From: Bradyrhizobium rifense
GTDB taxonomy: Bacteria > Pseudomonadota > Alphaproteobacteria > Rhizobiales > Xanthobacteraceae
Direction of reading: 5' to 3'
DNA length: 64,000 nucleotides
Assembly: GCF_008123425.1 (NCBI RefSeq)
Contig: NZ_VSSS01000002.1
Coordinates: forward strand, 1-64,000
The notes beneath the pieces are model-generated. The model saw only the letters and a list, made by a program, of their open reading frames with translations, searched no databases and was not told the DNA's origin. Positions 36,504 to 44,535 of the stretch are shown piece by piece (the first letter of the stretch is position 1; each line of letters starts with the position of its first letter). A program made the position numbers and the translations under genes.

Positions 36504-36638
36504 ATGCTGCAGCGAACCGGCGTTCCGACGGCAGCCGCGGAGCTTCTGCTGTCGTGGATGAGAGCGAAAGTCGACGACCTCTGCGAGGAGCGCGAGGCGC
36601 TCCGCAAATCAGGCGCCTCACTTACCGGTCGGTCTTAG
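36504..36638 (+). CDS. possible small helical protein (44 aa)
   Basis: A frame starting MLQRTGVPTAAAELLLSWMR continues as a charged helix (AKVDDLCEEREALRKSG). No clear ribosome-binding site, though the composition is protein-like. It may be a real gene or a remnant. Confidence 0.35.
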   Translation: MLQRTGVPTAAAELLLSWMRAKVDDLCEEREALRKSGASLTGRS

Positions 36639-36654
36639 CGATCGAGGAAGCGGA

Positions 36655-36680
36655 GGAACGAGCACGTGCCGATCGCAGTT
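36655..36680 (+). promoter_or_regulatory. EcfG-type promoter (GGAAC-N17-AGTT)
   Basis: GGAAC at 36655 and AGTT at 36677 have 17 bp between them; the site is 36 bp before the PRC-barrel gene start at 36716. Confidence 0.6.
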
Positions 36681-36715
36681 GTCCTGCATAAATATTTCCA
36701 AGGAGGAGGATGACG

Positions 36716-37072
36716 ATGGAAACGGAAAGGCGTGAAACAGGAACGTTGATCGGTAGCGACAAGGTCGAAGGCACTGCCGTCTATGGCACCGACGCCCAGA
36801 AGATCGGCTCGATCGAGCGCGTGATGATCGACAAAGTCAGTGGCCAAGTATCGTACGCGGTTCTCGGCTTCGGCGGCTTCCTGGGCATCGGGGACGATCA
36901 CTACCCGCTGCCGTGGCAGTCGTTGAAGTACGACACTGGCCTTGGCGGGTACCGAACCAATCTCACCGCAGACAGGCTCCAGGGTGCGCCGAAGTATGGC
37001 AACGACAACGCCTGGGATTGGGAAGACCCCGGACGAGCGAGAGCAATAAATGATTACTATTCTGGATTCTGA
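36716..37072 (+). CDS. PRC-barrel domain protein
   Basis: 118 aa. The AAGGAGGAGG site touches the ATG at 36710, so the next ATG at 36716 is the better start. The PRC-barrel fold is clear: LIGSDKVEGTAVYGTDAQKI, then GSIERVMIDKVSGQVSYAVL, GFGGFLGIGDDHYPLPW. A C-terminal helix follows. PRC-barrel proteins in this group belong to the general stress response, in line with the EcfG-like promoter. Confidence 0.88.
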   Translation: METERRETGTLIGSDKVEGTAVYGTDAQKIGSIERVMIDKVSGQVSYAVLGFGGFLGIGDDHYPLPWQSLKYDTGLGGYRTNLTADRLQGAPKYGNDNAWDWEDPGRARAINDYYSGF

Positions 37073-37158
37073 CGCTTGCCGGCAAGTGGGCTAGCCGACG
37101 GCGATCAAGGCGTCAGCCGTCGGCAGAAGCGCAGAAGCGCTCTGTCCAGAAACTTGAG

Positions 37159-37522
37159 GTGTCGGCGGTGCGAATACTCCTCGTCGAGGACGACCCTCTC
37201 ATCCGCGAGTTCGTGGTTGAGGCTCTGCGAGAGGAAGGATTCCACGTCGTCCATGCAGCGAATGGCGAGGAGGCGCTGGCGTGGTGCGGGCGGCGGGTCG
37301 TCGACCTTCTCATCACGGACGTCAAGCTGCCCGGGAACGTCGACGGGATGGCAGATCGCCGAACGCTGCCGCGAGCATGATTCCGGACTCCCTGTGATCT
37401 ATGCGACCGGTTTCTCACCCGTCTCGCCCCGTCCCGTTCCCGGAAGTCTGACGTTGCAGAAGCCCTATCGTCCGGAGGACATCGTCAGGGCCGTCAGGCG
37501 GGTAGCTCCGGATCATGCGTAG
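37159..37522 (+). pseudogene. response-regulator receiver protein, frameshifted
   Basis: From GTG 37159 the first frame gives the receiver start (VRILLVEDDPLIREFVVEAL, then DLLITDVKLPG with the phosphoacceptor Asp). One extra base near 37347 shifts the frame, and the rest (QIAERCREHDSGLPVIYATG ... LQKPYRPEDIVRAV, with the conserved Lys) continues to 37522. Without the indel it is a complete single-domain receiver of ~120 aa without an output domain. May be an error, since only one base is involved. Confidence 0.8.
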
Positions 37523-37633
37523 GCGCCGCCAACGCCGCAGCGGGAATTCCGCGAACGGCGAGTTTCGGCGACGCCAAGCTGATCCGGAAATTCGGGGACG
37601 CGCCGGGCGACCGGCTCGCGTTGCTAAGCCCGA

Positions 37634-38806
37634 CTAACCCGGGAGCGGATGCTCGAGGAAGAAGCGCAGCATCTCCGTTGTCGCATCCGGCCCGCGCGGA
37701 TCGGTGTAGGAGCCGGCGGGACTGCCGCCCGACCAGGCGTGGCCGGCACCGTGAACGTTCCAATGCTCGGAGACGGCGCGCCCGTCCGCGTCGGCAAGGA
37801 TCGTGCGGGTGTAGGCGTGCCCATGGGGCACTCGTCCGTCGCTCACCTTCGCTTTCAAACCTGCCCCCTTGACGGACTGCTCGATAATCCGGTCGCCGTT
37901 GTTCGGATGCACCGTGGCGTCGCGATCGCCATGGAAAACGATGGTCGGCACCGGCGGTCCACCATCGGCAATTTTAGACCCGCCGCCCTGCCGCATGGCC
38001 AAGAACGCGGAGGGAAGATCGCTTGCCGCCCCGCAGGCGAGGCCGGAATGGATCCCGACGGCCGCGTACAGATCGGCGTGGGTCGCTGCCATGATGGCGG
38101 CGGCCGCCCCGCCGGCCGACAGACCTGCGACGTAGACCCGCTTCGGATCGATCGGATAGTCGCGCATGATTTGGCGAGTGATGCCTGCGATCAGCGAAGG
38201 CTCTCCGCCCTCCCGCTGCTGGTCGCCCGTGCGAAACCAATTCCAGCATTTCGCTTGGTTGGCTTCATTGGGCTGCTCCGGATAGACCACGAAGCAATTC
38301 AGCTCTTCCGCCAGGAAATTCATCCGGGTGCCCGCCGCGAAGTCGTCTGGCGACTGGGTGCAACCGTGAAGCATGACCACGAGGGGAAGCGGTTTTTCCT
38401 GCGAGTGGCTTGGGACGAACAGCTTGTAGTTCCGGCTTCCATTCGCGCTGCGGAAGGTGCCTGCGATGAACCTCGTGCCTTCGGGTGCGATATCCGTCGT
38501 GGCAGGCGGAGCGCGGGTCATCGGACCACGCAGGTTGAGTCCGGGGAAGTCTTTCAAGCGATCGAAGCGCTGCAAGGGAGTGGGAGAAACCCGGACAGCT
38601 CGTCGGCTTTCCTTCTCCTCGACGACGCTGGCCTTCACGTCGATGGTCGGCGGCTTGAGCCGAGCTGGCGCGACACGAGTCTGGGACGGTTCTGGCGACT
38701 CGCCGCGGAGCATGCGCTGCAGGAGCGCGGTGGCCTCGACCAGGTGGCCCGCACGCGTGAGGCGCGTGGCCTCAGAAATCCTGTTCTGATTCAGCATCGC
38801 ATTCAC
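37634..38806 (-). CDS. extracellular PHB depolymerase-family esterase
   Basis: 390 aa. After an N-terminal ~110 residues (an amphipathic, unassigned segment), the alpha/beta-hydrolase domain starts near FRSANGSRNYKLFVP. It has the oxyanion HGCTQSPDDFAAG, the nucleophile elbow GLSAGGAAAA, and later FHGDRDATVHPNNGD and GAGHAW carrying Asp and His. This is the LpqC/PHB depolymerase (esterase PHB) family. No clear secretion signal. Its ATG overlaps the stop of the CopG gene, so both are translated together. Confidence 0.88.
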   Translation of the reverse strand: MNAMLNQNRISEATRLTRAGHLVEATALLQRMLRGESPEPSQTRVAPARLKPPTIDVKASVVEEKESRRAVRVSPTPLQRFDRLKDFPGLNLRGPMTRAPPATTDIAPEGTRFIAGTFRSANGSRNYKLFVPSHSQEKPLPLVVMLHGCTQSPDDFAAGTRMNFLAEELNCFVVYPEQPNEANQAKCWNWFRTGDQQREGGEPSLIAGITRQIMRDYPIDPKRVYVAGLSAGGAAAAIMAATHADLYAAVGIHSGLACGAASDLPSAFLAMRQGGGSKIADGGPPVPTIVFHGDRDATVHPNNGDRIIEQSVKGAGLKAKVSDGRVPHGHAYTRTILADADGRAVSEHWNVHGAGHAWSGGSPAGSYTDPRGPDATTEMLRFFLEHPLPG

Positions 38807-39234
38807 CTAGTTCTGTCGGAGAGTGCGGCCTTGACCGCGGGAGTGGCGTGAAGGGCACCGAGCACCGAGACCGAAGCAATGGTGGCGCGGGCCAGCTCGG
38901 GGGTGACGTCCTGGGCGATGGTCGCGAGACCCAGCACGTTGATGTGCAGCATCTCGCCGGCGCGCCGCGCCGCTTCGAGATCCTCGCTGCTGTAGTTCCG
39001 CAAGCCCAAGTCCAAGCTCTTTCGGACCGTCGACTGCTTCACGACGTCCGCGTGGCGTTCGAGCTGGTTGCGGATGGCCGTCCGGATGAAATCCGTGCGG
39101 TTCGAATAGAACCCTTCCTGCACCATCAGATCGACCTGACCCAGATCGACATAGCCAAGGTTGATCGTGATCTTCTCGGTATCGGGGATCCGGGGTCGCA
39201 GCTCGCGAATATTGCCGGCCATGAAAGCATCCAT
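38803..39234 (-). CDS. CopG/ribbon-helix-helix regulator
   Basis: 143 aa. The ribbon-helix-helix motif begins TEKITINLGYVDLGQVDLMV, followed by QEGFYSNRTDFIRTAIRNQL. The remaining C-terminal part (LDLGLRNYSSEDLEAARRAG ...) is probably an effector or oligomerisation domain. It overlaps the esterase gene by 4 bp. A palindrome with flanking repeats just before its start is a likely operator, so it probably represses its own operon. Confidence 0.87.
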   Translation of the reverse strand: MDAFMAGNIRELRPRIPDTEKITINLGYVDLGQVDLMVQEGFYSNRTDFIRTAIRNQLERHADVVKQSTVRKSLDLGLRNYSSEDLEAARRAGEMLHINVLGLATIAQDVTPELARATIASVSVLGALHATPAVKAALSDRTR

Positions 39235-39238
39235 TCAA

Positions 39239-39275
39239 CCATCCAATTGGATGGCTCATGGATGTCATATGGATG
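39239..39275 (-). promoter_or_regulatory. probable CopG operator: palindrome plus direct repeats
   Basis: A perfect 16-bp palindrome (ccatccaattggatgg) at 39239-39254 is followed by two ATGGATG repeats at 39258 and 39269, 11 bp apart. The array sits immediately upstream of the CopG gene start; such GGATG-type repeats spaced about one helical turn are the usual target of ribbon-helix-helix dimers binding side by side. Confidence 0.65.
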
Positions 39276-39309
39276 TTCATGGCGGGGTTTCAAGGGAGCG
39301 AAAAATCGA

Positions 39310-40425
39310 TTAGCTGGGCGCTGGTAGTTCGTCGGCCGGCCTCGGTTCGCGCCGATGTTCAGCGTTTGGCGCCGCGAATGCCGCAGCCGAGTGCCCCGCC
39401 GCGGCAGAGATCAATCCGCGGTACGCGCTTTCATACGCTCGCGCCATTCGGTCCGCGGAGAAGCGTTCCTCGAAGCGGGCGCGTACTTTTCGTCTGTCGA
39501 GCCGACCCAGATCGCCTACGGCTCTGACAGCCTGCTCCTCGTTCTCGACGATGAAGCCGGTCACGCCGTCCTCGACGACCTCTGGCACGGAGCCGGAACG
39601 GTAGGCGATCACTGGCGTCCCACAGGCCATCGCCTCGATCATGACGAGGCCGAAAGGCTCCGGCCAATCGATCGGAAACAACAGGGCCGCGGCCTCTGCG
39701 AGGAACGGCTGCTTCTTCACCTCGTCCACCTCGCCGACGAGCTGGACCGCCCGACCGTCGATGTGGGGCTCAAGTTGCTTCTTGAAGTAGGCTGTCTCGC
39801 CGCGCGGAATCTTGGCGGCAATGCGCAAGGGCATTCCGGCGGCGCGCGCGATGCGGATGGCGTCCTGGGGGCCCTTTTCCGCGGTCAGGCGGCCGAGGAA
39901 CGCCAAATAGGATCCTTGATCGAAAGACGGGCGAAAGTTGTTCGATGGCAGTCCGTGCTGGATCGTGGCGATCCAATTCGCCTCCGGTAACGGCAGACGC
40001 TGATGGTCCGATATCGACACGAAGCCCGCGCCGGGAAACTGCCGCAGCACCTCGGAAAGGCCCGGCAGGTCGAGCCGGCCATGCATGGTGGTCACGAAGG
40101 GCACGCCGAGCCGACTGAGCAGCGGAAGGGGCAGCCAGTCGATGTGCGCGTGGATCACGTCGAAGTCTTTCGCACGCTTTGCGATCGCGTCCAGCAGCAC
40201 GGCGCAGGCGGCATTTGGATCGGCGCCCTTCCGTCCGAGACGCAGCGCGCGGGGCCACACGGAATGAAGCTCGCCTTTCGTCCGGGAGTCGCCGCTCGCG
40301 AACAGCGTGACGTCGTGGCCGAGCTCGACCAGTTCATCCACCAGCCATGCCACGACCCGTTCCGTGCCTCCGTACAGCTTCGGAGGGACGCTTTCGGCCA
40401 GGGGAGCGAGTTGAGCGATGCGCAT
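39310..40425 (-). CDS. glycosyltransferase family 4
   Basis: 371 aa from ATG 40425; the preceding TTG (40428) is less likely. GT-B fold: an N-terminal domain with PPKLYGGTERVVAWLVDELV and VIHAHIDWLPLPLL, and a C-terminal domain with LAFLGRLTAEKGPQDAIRIA and the nucleotide-sugar-binding EPFGLVMIEAMACGTPVIAY. The GT4 family makes alpha-linked sugars from activated donors. It is the last gene of a three-gene run (40776, 40573, 40425). Confidence 0.92.
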   Translation of the reverse strand: MRIAQLAPLAESVPPKLYGGTERVVAWLVDELVELGHDVTLFASGDSRTKGELHSVWPRALRLGRKGADPNAACAVLLDAIAKRAKDFDVIHAHIDWLPLPLLSRLGVPFVTTMHGRLDLPGLSEVLRQFPGAGFVSISDHQRLPLPEANWIATIQHGLPSNNFRPSFDQGSYLAFLGRLTAEKGPQDAIRIARAAGMPLRIAAKIPRGETAYFKKQLEPHIDGRAVQLVGEVDEVKKQPFLAEAAALLFPIDWPEPFGLVMIEAMACGTPVIAYRSGSVPEVVEDGVTGFIVENEEQAVRAVGDLGRLDRRKVRARFEERFSADRMARAYESAYRGLISAAAGHSAAAFAAPNAEHRREPRPADELPAPS

Positions 40426-40438
40426 CAATGCCGATCCT

Positions 40439-40573
40439 CTAGACCGAAAACATCGAGCGGAAGAACAGGACGATGGCCGCGGAGGCGAGTTCTGAGACGG
40501 CCAACAACGTCCAATCCGGCCTGGCGCTGCCGACCGCAGTTCGCCTGACGAACCCCTCCACCAGCCTCAACAT
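40439..40573 (-). CDS. small membrane-associated protein (44 aa)
   Basis: ATG 40573 overlaps the stop of the 40567-40776 gene (ATGTTGA), so it is translationally coupled. The product starts MLRLVEGFVRRTAVGSARPD and ends with a hydrophobic helix (LLAVSELASAAIVLFF). No family recognised. Confidence 0.58.
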   Translation of the reverse strand: MLRLVEGFVRRTAVGSARPDWTLLAVSELASAAIVLFFRSMFSV

Positions 40574-40776
40574 TCGTCTTCGGGAAGGCGCTCAAGGTAA
40601 GCCAGGCCGAATCCCGTGAGTTCTTCGGCATCGCTCACACGCGCTTCCCATCTCCCTTGCAGATGACGCTCCAGCAGGCTGCGGCGGGTGTCGGAAGCAT
40701 CGACATCGCGGTGCTTCGCCAGGTAGAGAGACCAGACCGTATGTACCGCCGTGCGCAGCGGGACGTCATCGACCAT
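40567..40776 (-). CDS. hypothetical protein (69 aa)
   Basis: ATG 40776 behind GGAG. The product (MVDDVPLRTAVHTVWSLYLA, then HLQGRWEARVSDAEELTGFG) is acidic and helical. It heads a tightly packed run of genes ending in the glycosyltransferase. Composition and ribosome-binding site support it; the function is unknown. Confidence 0.68.
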   Translation of the reverse strand: MVDDVPLRTAVHTVWSLYLAKHRDVDASDTRRSLLERHLQGRWEARVSDAEELTGFGLAYLERLPEDEC

Positions 40777-40880
40777 GTTCGGCTCCGACGAGAAGAGATA
40801 TCGCTGGATGCCAACTCGTCTCGGAAGATCGAGTTTCTATTTTTTCCCGAAAAATCGTGTCCCGTCGAGGCGAGTCATTT

Positions 40881-41306
40881 GACGGGAGCGAGATGTTCAC
40901 GCACGCCTGCAAGCTCGGACTTGAGGGCGTCCGTGACTGCGCCTACGTGAGCGGCAGCGGCAACAATTGGGTGAAGAAGACCTGCGCGGAGCGGTAGACC
41001 CTGACCATCGCCGGTTTCGCGCTCGACGAGGGTCAATGAGACGGTATCTACCTCGGCCGACGCAAGGACGGCGAGCTGAGCTACGCCGGCAAGGTCGACC
41101 ATGGCGTCGACAAGGCCTCCGCCGCCGACCTGCAGAAGCGGCTGGAGCCGCTGATCCGGAAGATGCAGCCCTTCGCGAAGCGCGTCGGCCACAAGGGCAT
41201 CCAAAGTTGTTAGCGGAGATCGAGTACCGGGCCACATCCGCGGAAGGCAAGGTCCGGCATCCCTTCTTCAAGGGCTTGCGGGAGGATCTGTGTTCGGTAG
41301 GCGCCT
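40881..41306 (+). pseudogene. ligD: ATP-dependent DNA ligase (LigD) fragment with nonsense codons
   Basis: The frame from 40881 reads as the end of the LigD adenylation domain and the OB-fold: MFTHACKLGLEG, SGSGNNWVKKTCAER, then TLTIAGFALDEG, IYLGRRKDGELSYAGKVDHG, LEPLIRKMQPFAKRVGHKGI. It is interrupted in frame by TAG at 40995 and TGA at 41037; after a deletion near 41205 the frame shifts to LLAEIEYRATSAEGKVRHPF. The intact enzyme seals ends in non-homologous end joining with Ku; neither is present here. Confidence 0.85.
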
Positions 41307-41590
41307 CGCCGCTCGACCTGGACGCCGCTGCATTGTCCCCGCCCGCAAATGCCTCGACTTGCAACGGCGACCCTGAACCTAAACGCCCATCGCGTTCAAC
41401 GTGGCCATTTGCTCGCAAGCGCCCTTACCAGGACGGCAGCCCATGAGGCCGCCGGACTTGGATTGACCGGCTCGGTACGGCTAGGCGGGTACCGCCCGCC
41501 CTCCAAAACTTCCTGACGACCCAGAGGAACGATAGCTCGACTGCCAGGTTTTCCCGAAGCCCCTGCCCCAAGGGGCAACCCCGAACTGGC
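41307..41590. other. region without a recognisable gene
   Basis: No convincing frame. The sequence leads up to the terminator hairpin at 41591 and is probably degraded coding DNA. Confidence 0.4.
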
Positions 41591-41631
41591 CCCCAGCTCA
41601 CCGCCCCCCAAGCCCCCGAGCTGGGGCTTTT
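41591..41631 (+). terminator. intrinsic terminator
   Basis: CCCCAGCTC (41591-41599) pairs with GAGCTGGGG (41618-41626) across a C-rich loop, followed by ctttt. It could end transcripts from the left; the gene it belonged to is probably among the debris. Confidence 0.6.
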
Positions 41632-41682
41632 GGTCGTCTGCGAGCCCGCCTAGGGGGCTGGTGAGTTAAGGCCCCTCAGTCC

Positions 41683-41835
41683 TCAGTCCGTCGGCTCTGC
41701 TCCGAGAGACTTTTCAGCCCCGAGAAGCTTCAGCGCGGTATCGATCTTGGCGAGAAGCGCCTGGATTTCGGCACGCTCGTTCGGGCCGGGTCCGGCTTCA
41801 AGCCGCGCCAGCAGTTGCTCTTTCTGTCCTAGCAA
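41683..41835 (-). CDS. possible short helical protein, start uncertain
   Basis: A helical frame (QKEQLLARLEAGPGPNERAE, then IQALLAKIDTALKLLG) ends at 41683. The only start upstream of a usable distance is TTG 41835; a longer frame passes through the terminator hairpin at 41881. Could be a remnant. Confidence 0.3.
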   Translation of the reverse strand: MLGQKEQLLARLEAGPGPNERAEIQALLAKIDTALKLLGAEKSLGAEPTD

Positions 41836-41880
41836 TCTGGCAAGAGCGGACCTCCGATCACCGCAACGTCTATCCGTATG

Positions 41881-41906
41881 AAAGGGCCGCTCGGGAGCGG
41901 CCCTTT
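41881..41906. terminator. intrinsic terminator, bidirectional
   Basis: A 12-bp perfect stem (aaagggccgctc / gagcggcccttt) with a 2-nt loop and T-rich flanks on both strands. It lies just after the stop of the 41913 gene on the minus strand. Confidence 0.75.
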
Positions 41907-41912
41907 CTTTGG

Positions 41913-42230
41913 TCACCAACGGCCGGTGCCGAAGCTGAAGCCGATGCTCGGGCCACCGCCGTAGTAGCCGTAGCCGCGATCGTAGTATCCTGGTCCGCCG
42001 TAGTAGCCGTAGCTCCGGCGCACGACGTAGCCGTCATCGTCGCCGTAATAGCGCTGGACATAGCGGGGACCGCGGGTCCGGAAGCAGCGGCCGTACTCGT
42101 TGCAAACGAGCCGGACCTGGTCGATGCCCGATAACTCGGGTGAACCGGCCGCGGTCGGATTGAGCGGAGCGGCAGGGGCAGCCGACGCCAACAAGGCCGT
42201 CGCGAAAGCTCCAAGTGCAATTGTCTTCAT
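41913..42230 (-). CDS. secreted Gly/Tyr-rich protein
   Basis: 105 aa from ATG 42230 behind AAGGAGAAC. A signal peptide (MKTIALGAFATALLASAAPA) is followed by LVCNEYGRCFRTRGPRYVQR (two Cys) and a Gly-Tyr-rich end (YYGGPGYYDRGYGYYGGG). The family is common in rhizobia and has no assigned role. It lies 24 bp after the DUF1236 gene, so it is in the same operon. Confidence 0.78.
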   Translation of the reverse strand: MKTIALGAFATALLASAAPAAPLNPTAAGSPELSGIDQVRLVCNEYGRCFRTRGPRYVQRYYGDDDGYVVRRSYGYYGGPGYYDRGYGYYGGGPSIGFSFGTGRW

Positions 42231-42254
42231 GAGCGTTCTCCTTACTTGGCGAGA

Positions 42255-43361
42255 TCAGTCGATCTCTTCGATGATACGACGTTCCTGCGGTTCTACGATG
42301 TAGGTGCGGCTATCCCGGTGAATGTATCGGTAGTCCCGCAGACTCGGCACCTCGCGATAGACCTCGTCCGGGAAAGCATCGATCTCCACGCCGTCCGGCA
42401 CTCGCTCGCCTCGGCGGATCTCGGTTCGCACCGTACTGCCGGTCGTTTGCCGTTCGCGCTCGACGGGACGCGCCTTGGCGTGCTTGCGGATCACCTCGCG
42501 GTCACGATCGCTGAAGGTGACATTGCGCTGCTCGGAGCGCGCCGGCGCTGCCGCCGTCGAGCGGCCCGAGTACGGCATCACGGCGACGATCTTGTAGCTG
42601 GAGGGCTCCACGATGACGATCTCGTCTTTCACCAGAACGAAATCGTAGCCTCGGTACTGGGGCACGATCTCGACCACCTCCGCCGGCAGCGGTTGCACGC
42701 GGACGTCGCGCGGCACGACCGTGCCGACCGACAGCGAGAAGTTCACGTTGTTGAGGGGCTGCAGGTTCAGGTGCGAAATCGACGTGCTGATCCGCGTCCG
42801 CTGCTGATCGTTGATGTTCACCGACGCATTCATGTTGGTGTTCGATGAGCGATCGGCCGTGTTCTGCTGGTTGTTCGGCTGCTGGGCCGTGTTGGTCGAA
42901 TTGCTGCCGGTCGGAGACTGCGCCTGATTGCTGGTCGAGGCCGGCGGATTCGCGCTCTGGGTCTGGCCGGACGAGGGCGAATTGGTCTGCGCCTGGTTCG
43001 AGGGCGTAGTGGTCTGGTCGGAAGGCTGGCTGGTCTGGGCCTGATTGGTCGAGTTGCCGGAGGTCGGCGCCTGCGTGGTGTTGGACCCGCTCCCGGAATT
43101 GGACGACTGGTTCGCAGCGTTCTGACCGGTCGAAGAAGGCTGCTGCGTCTGGGCCGAGTTCGTCGAAGGAGTGCTGGCCTGCCCGGACGAATTGGACGAC
43201 GGTGTAGTGGACATGGAGGACGGCGTCGTCGTGGAAGTGGAATCCTGCGGTCGTTGCGCGGTCGGCGAATTTGAGCTCGAAGTCTTGGGAGACGACTGCG
43301 CAAATGCCGAAGTCGCAATCGCGACTGCAGCGGTCGTAGCCAAAAATAAACGTTTGTTCAT
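42255..43361 (-). CDS. DUF1236 secreted protein with Ser/Thr/Gln-rich linker
   Basis: 368 aa from ATG 43361 (AGGAGG upstream). A signal peptide (MNKRLFLATTAAVAIATSAF) precedes ~150 residues of Ser/Thr/Gln/Asn low complexity, then a first DUF1236 copy (VPRDVRVQPLPAEVVEIVPQ) and a second (VPDGVEIDAFPDEVYREVPS, then YRYIHRDSRTYIVEPQERRI). Periplasmic. An EcfG-type promoter lies 30 bp upstream. Confidence 0.87.
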   Translation of the reverse strand: MNKRLFLATTAAVAIATSAFAQSSPKTSSSNSPTAQRPQDSTSTTTPSSMSTTPSSNSSGQASTPSTNSAQTQQPSSTGQNAANQSSNSGSGSNTTQAPTSGNSTNQAQTSQPSDQTTTPSNQAQTNSPSSGQTQSANPPASTSNQAQSPTGSNSTNTAQQPNNQQNTADRSSNTNMNASVNINDQQRTRISTSISHLNLQPLNNVNFSLSVGTVVPRDVRVQPLPAEVVEIVPQYRGYDFVLVKDEIVIVEPSSYKIVAVMPYSGRSTAAAPARSEQRNVTFSDRDREVIRKHAKARPVERERQTTGSTVRTEIRRGERVPDGVEIDAFPDEVYREVPSLRDYRYIHRDSRTYIVEPQERRIIEEID

Positions 43362-43390
43362 TTGAAACCTCCTGAATGCGGTCGCCCGTT

Positions 43391-43415
43391 AACACGCGAT
43401 GGTGGGCTGAGTTCC
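43391..43415 (-). promoter_or_regulatory. EcfG-type promoter (GGAAC-N16-TGTT)
   Basis: Minus strand GGAAC (43415-43411), 16 bp, TGTT (43394-43391), 30 bp before the DUF1236 gene start. Only 114 bp from a second site pointing the other way. Confidence 0.68.
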
Positions 43416-43528
43416 AGATCGGGAAAACTCGGCAATCAGAATTGCACGTGCGCCGACGATTTGTTCCGGCGAGAGGAAGATTGCTGCGACACCGCAGCAG
43501 CGCGCGCTACGGCATCTTTCGGGAACAA

Positions 43529-43553
43529 CTGGAACTTGCAACTGAACCCCTCG
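43529..43553 (+). promoter_or_regulatory. EcfG-type promoter (GGAAC-N16-CGTT)
   Basis: GGAAC at 43529, 16 bp, CGTT at 43550: exact consensus, 40 bp before ATG 43593. Confidence 0.72.
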
Positions 43554-43592
43554 TTAGGAGTGACTACTTTGAAGCCACTGGAGGAGACAGAA

Positions 43593-43820
43593 ATGAAGAA
43601 GCTGATCGTTTGCGGCGCGCTCGCCGCGTTCGCTCTGGGTACCCAGGCGGCCAGCGCCGCCGAGTTCTACATCATCCGCGATGCCACCACGAAGAAGTGC
43701 ACCGTGGTCGACACCAAGCCGACGACGACCACCACGACAGTCGTGGGCGACGGTGTTTACAAGACCAAGACGGAGGCGGAGTCCGCAGTCAAGACCACCA
43801 AGGTCTGCACCGAGCAGTAA
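43593..43820 (+). CDS. small secreted protein
   Basis: 75 aa from ATG 43593 behind GGAGGAG. A signal peptide (MKKLIVCGALAAFALGTQAA) is followed by AEFYIIRDATTKKCTVVDTK, a Thr-rich loop and ...KTTKVCTEQ. Two cysteines could form a disulphide. The motif YIIRDxxTKKCTVV is known from short Bradyrhizobium periplasmic proteins of unknown role. Driven by an EcfG-type promoter divergent from the DUF1236 gene. Confidence 0.82.
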   Translation: MKKLIVCGALAAFALGTQAASAAEFYIIRDATTKKCTVVDTKPTTTTTTVVGDGVYKTKTEAESAVKTTKVCTEQ

Positions 43821-43859
43821 GAACTTCGGACGGACCGGCATCGGCTCAGGCGAATACAG

Positions 43860-43922
43860 TTGCTATTCCTGTTGTGGGTCGTCGCCGGGGCGATCGTCAT
43901 CGGCGGCGCCGGCTATTGGTAA
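43860..43922 (+). CDS. possible 20-aa membrane peptide
   Basis: A TTG-initiated frame of 20 codons encodes LLFLLWVVAGAIVIGGAGYW. No ATG and no clear ribosome-binding site. It may be the end of a small membrane protein whose start has been lost. Confidence 0.28.
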   Translation: MLFLLWVVAGAIVIGGAGYW

Positions 43923-43961
43923 ATTCACATGCGTTGAGTAGATGGAAGTTCGCTTCGAAAG

Positions 43962-43991
43962 TGGCCCGTCCAATCCCTCGGATGGGCCACT
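43962..43991. other. strong hairpin of unknown role
   Basis: GTGGCCC-G-TCC and GGA-T-GGGCCAC pair across a short loop. No T-run follows, so it may be a factor-dependent terminator or a remnant repeat. Confidence 0.35.
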
Positions 43992-44114
43992 ACTCCGTCA
44001 AGCGATGCTGTCCAAAGGACCCGCGTCCCAGCTCCCAAGGCATTCGAATACTTTCGGAGACCCCGTACAAGGCGACCGGCGCGTTGACGCCTCCGGCGGT
44101 CGGAAAAGCAAAGT

Positions 44115-44440
44115 GAAGGCCGACATATTGCGCGTTGCCTGTCGCACCGCCTCAATACCACTCACATTCTTCATCAAGGCGATCTCGCCCTTTTGTTCGC
44201 GACGTATCGCCGCGCCATCAGCCGCAGGCGCAGATCGCCGGATGAATGCCACTCGTCGCCCGCCATCTGAACAGCCCCCGCAATGATGCAGGCTCATCAT
44301 ACGGATACGACCGCGTCAAATTCGGCGCCGGCCGCTTTCCGCACTTCCGCCATTTGTGCCGGCGTCAAATATCCCGGCATCGCCGCGCGCTCATCGCTGG
44401 AGCAAATCGGCATCGGCTCGCTAAACGAAGCGGCAGCTGG
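44115..44440 (-). pseudogene. DUF305 family protein remnant, frameshifted
   Basis: Three pieces in changing frames match a DUF305 protein: MPGYLTPAQMAEVRKAAGAE with EFD following; then a degraded HH...GAVQMA stretch around 44280; then EQKGEIALMKNVSGIEAVRQ and ATRNM. The metal-binding His pair falls in the damaged middle. Normally a secreted metal-associated protein. Confidence 0.6.
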
Positions 44441-44535
44441 AAAACGCGTTGGGATGCGCTGACGTCGGCGCGTCCCGCTCGGGTCATTTCGCCGGCACGG
44501 CGCACATTCCCGACCGATCGGCGCGCAACGCCGGC

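Noticed and set aside
42840..43270. Repetitive DNA in the DUF1236 gene as a CRISPR or satellite repeat
   Set aside because: The repetition is codon-level Ser/Thr/Gln low complexity in frame, with no fixed repeat-spacer unit.
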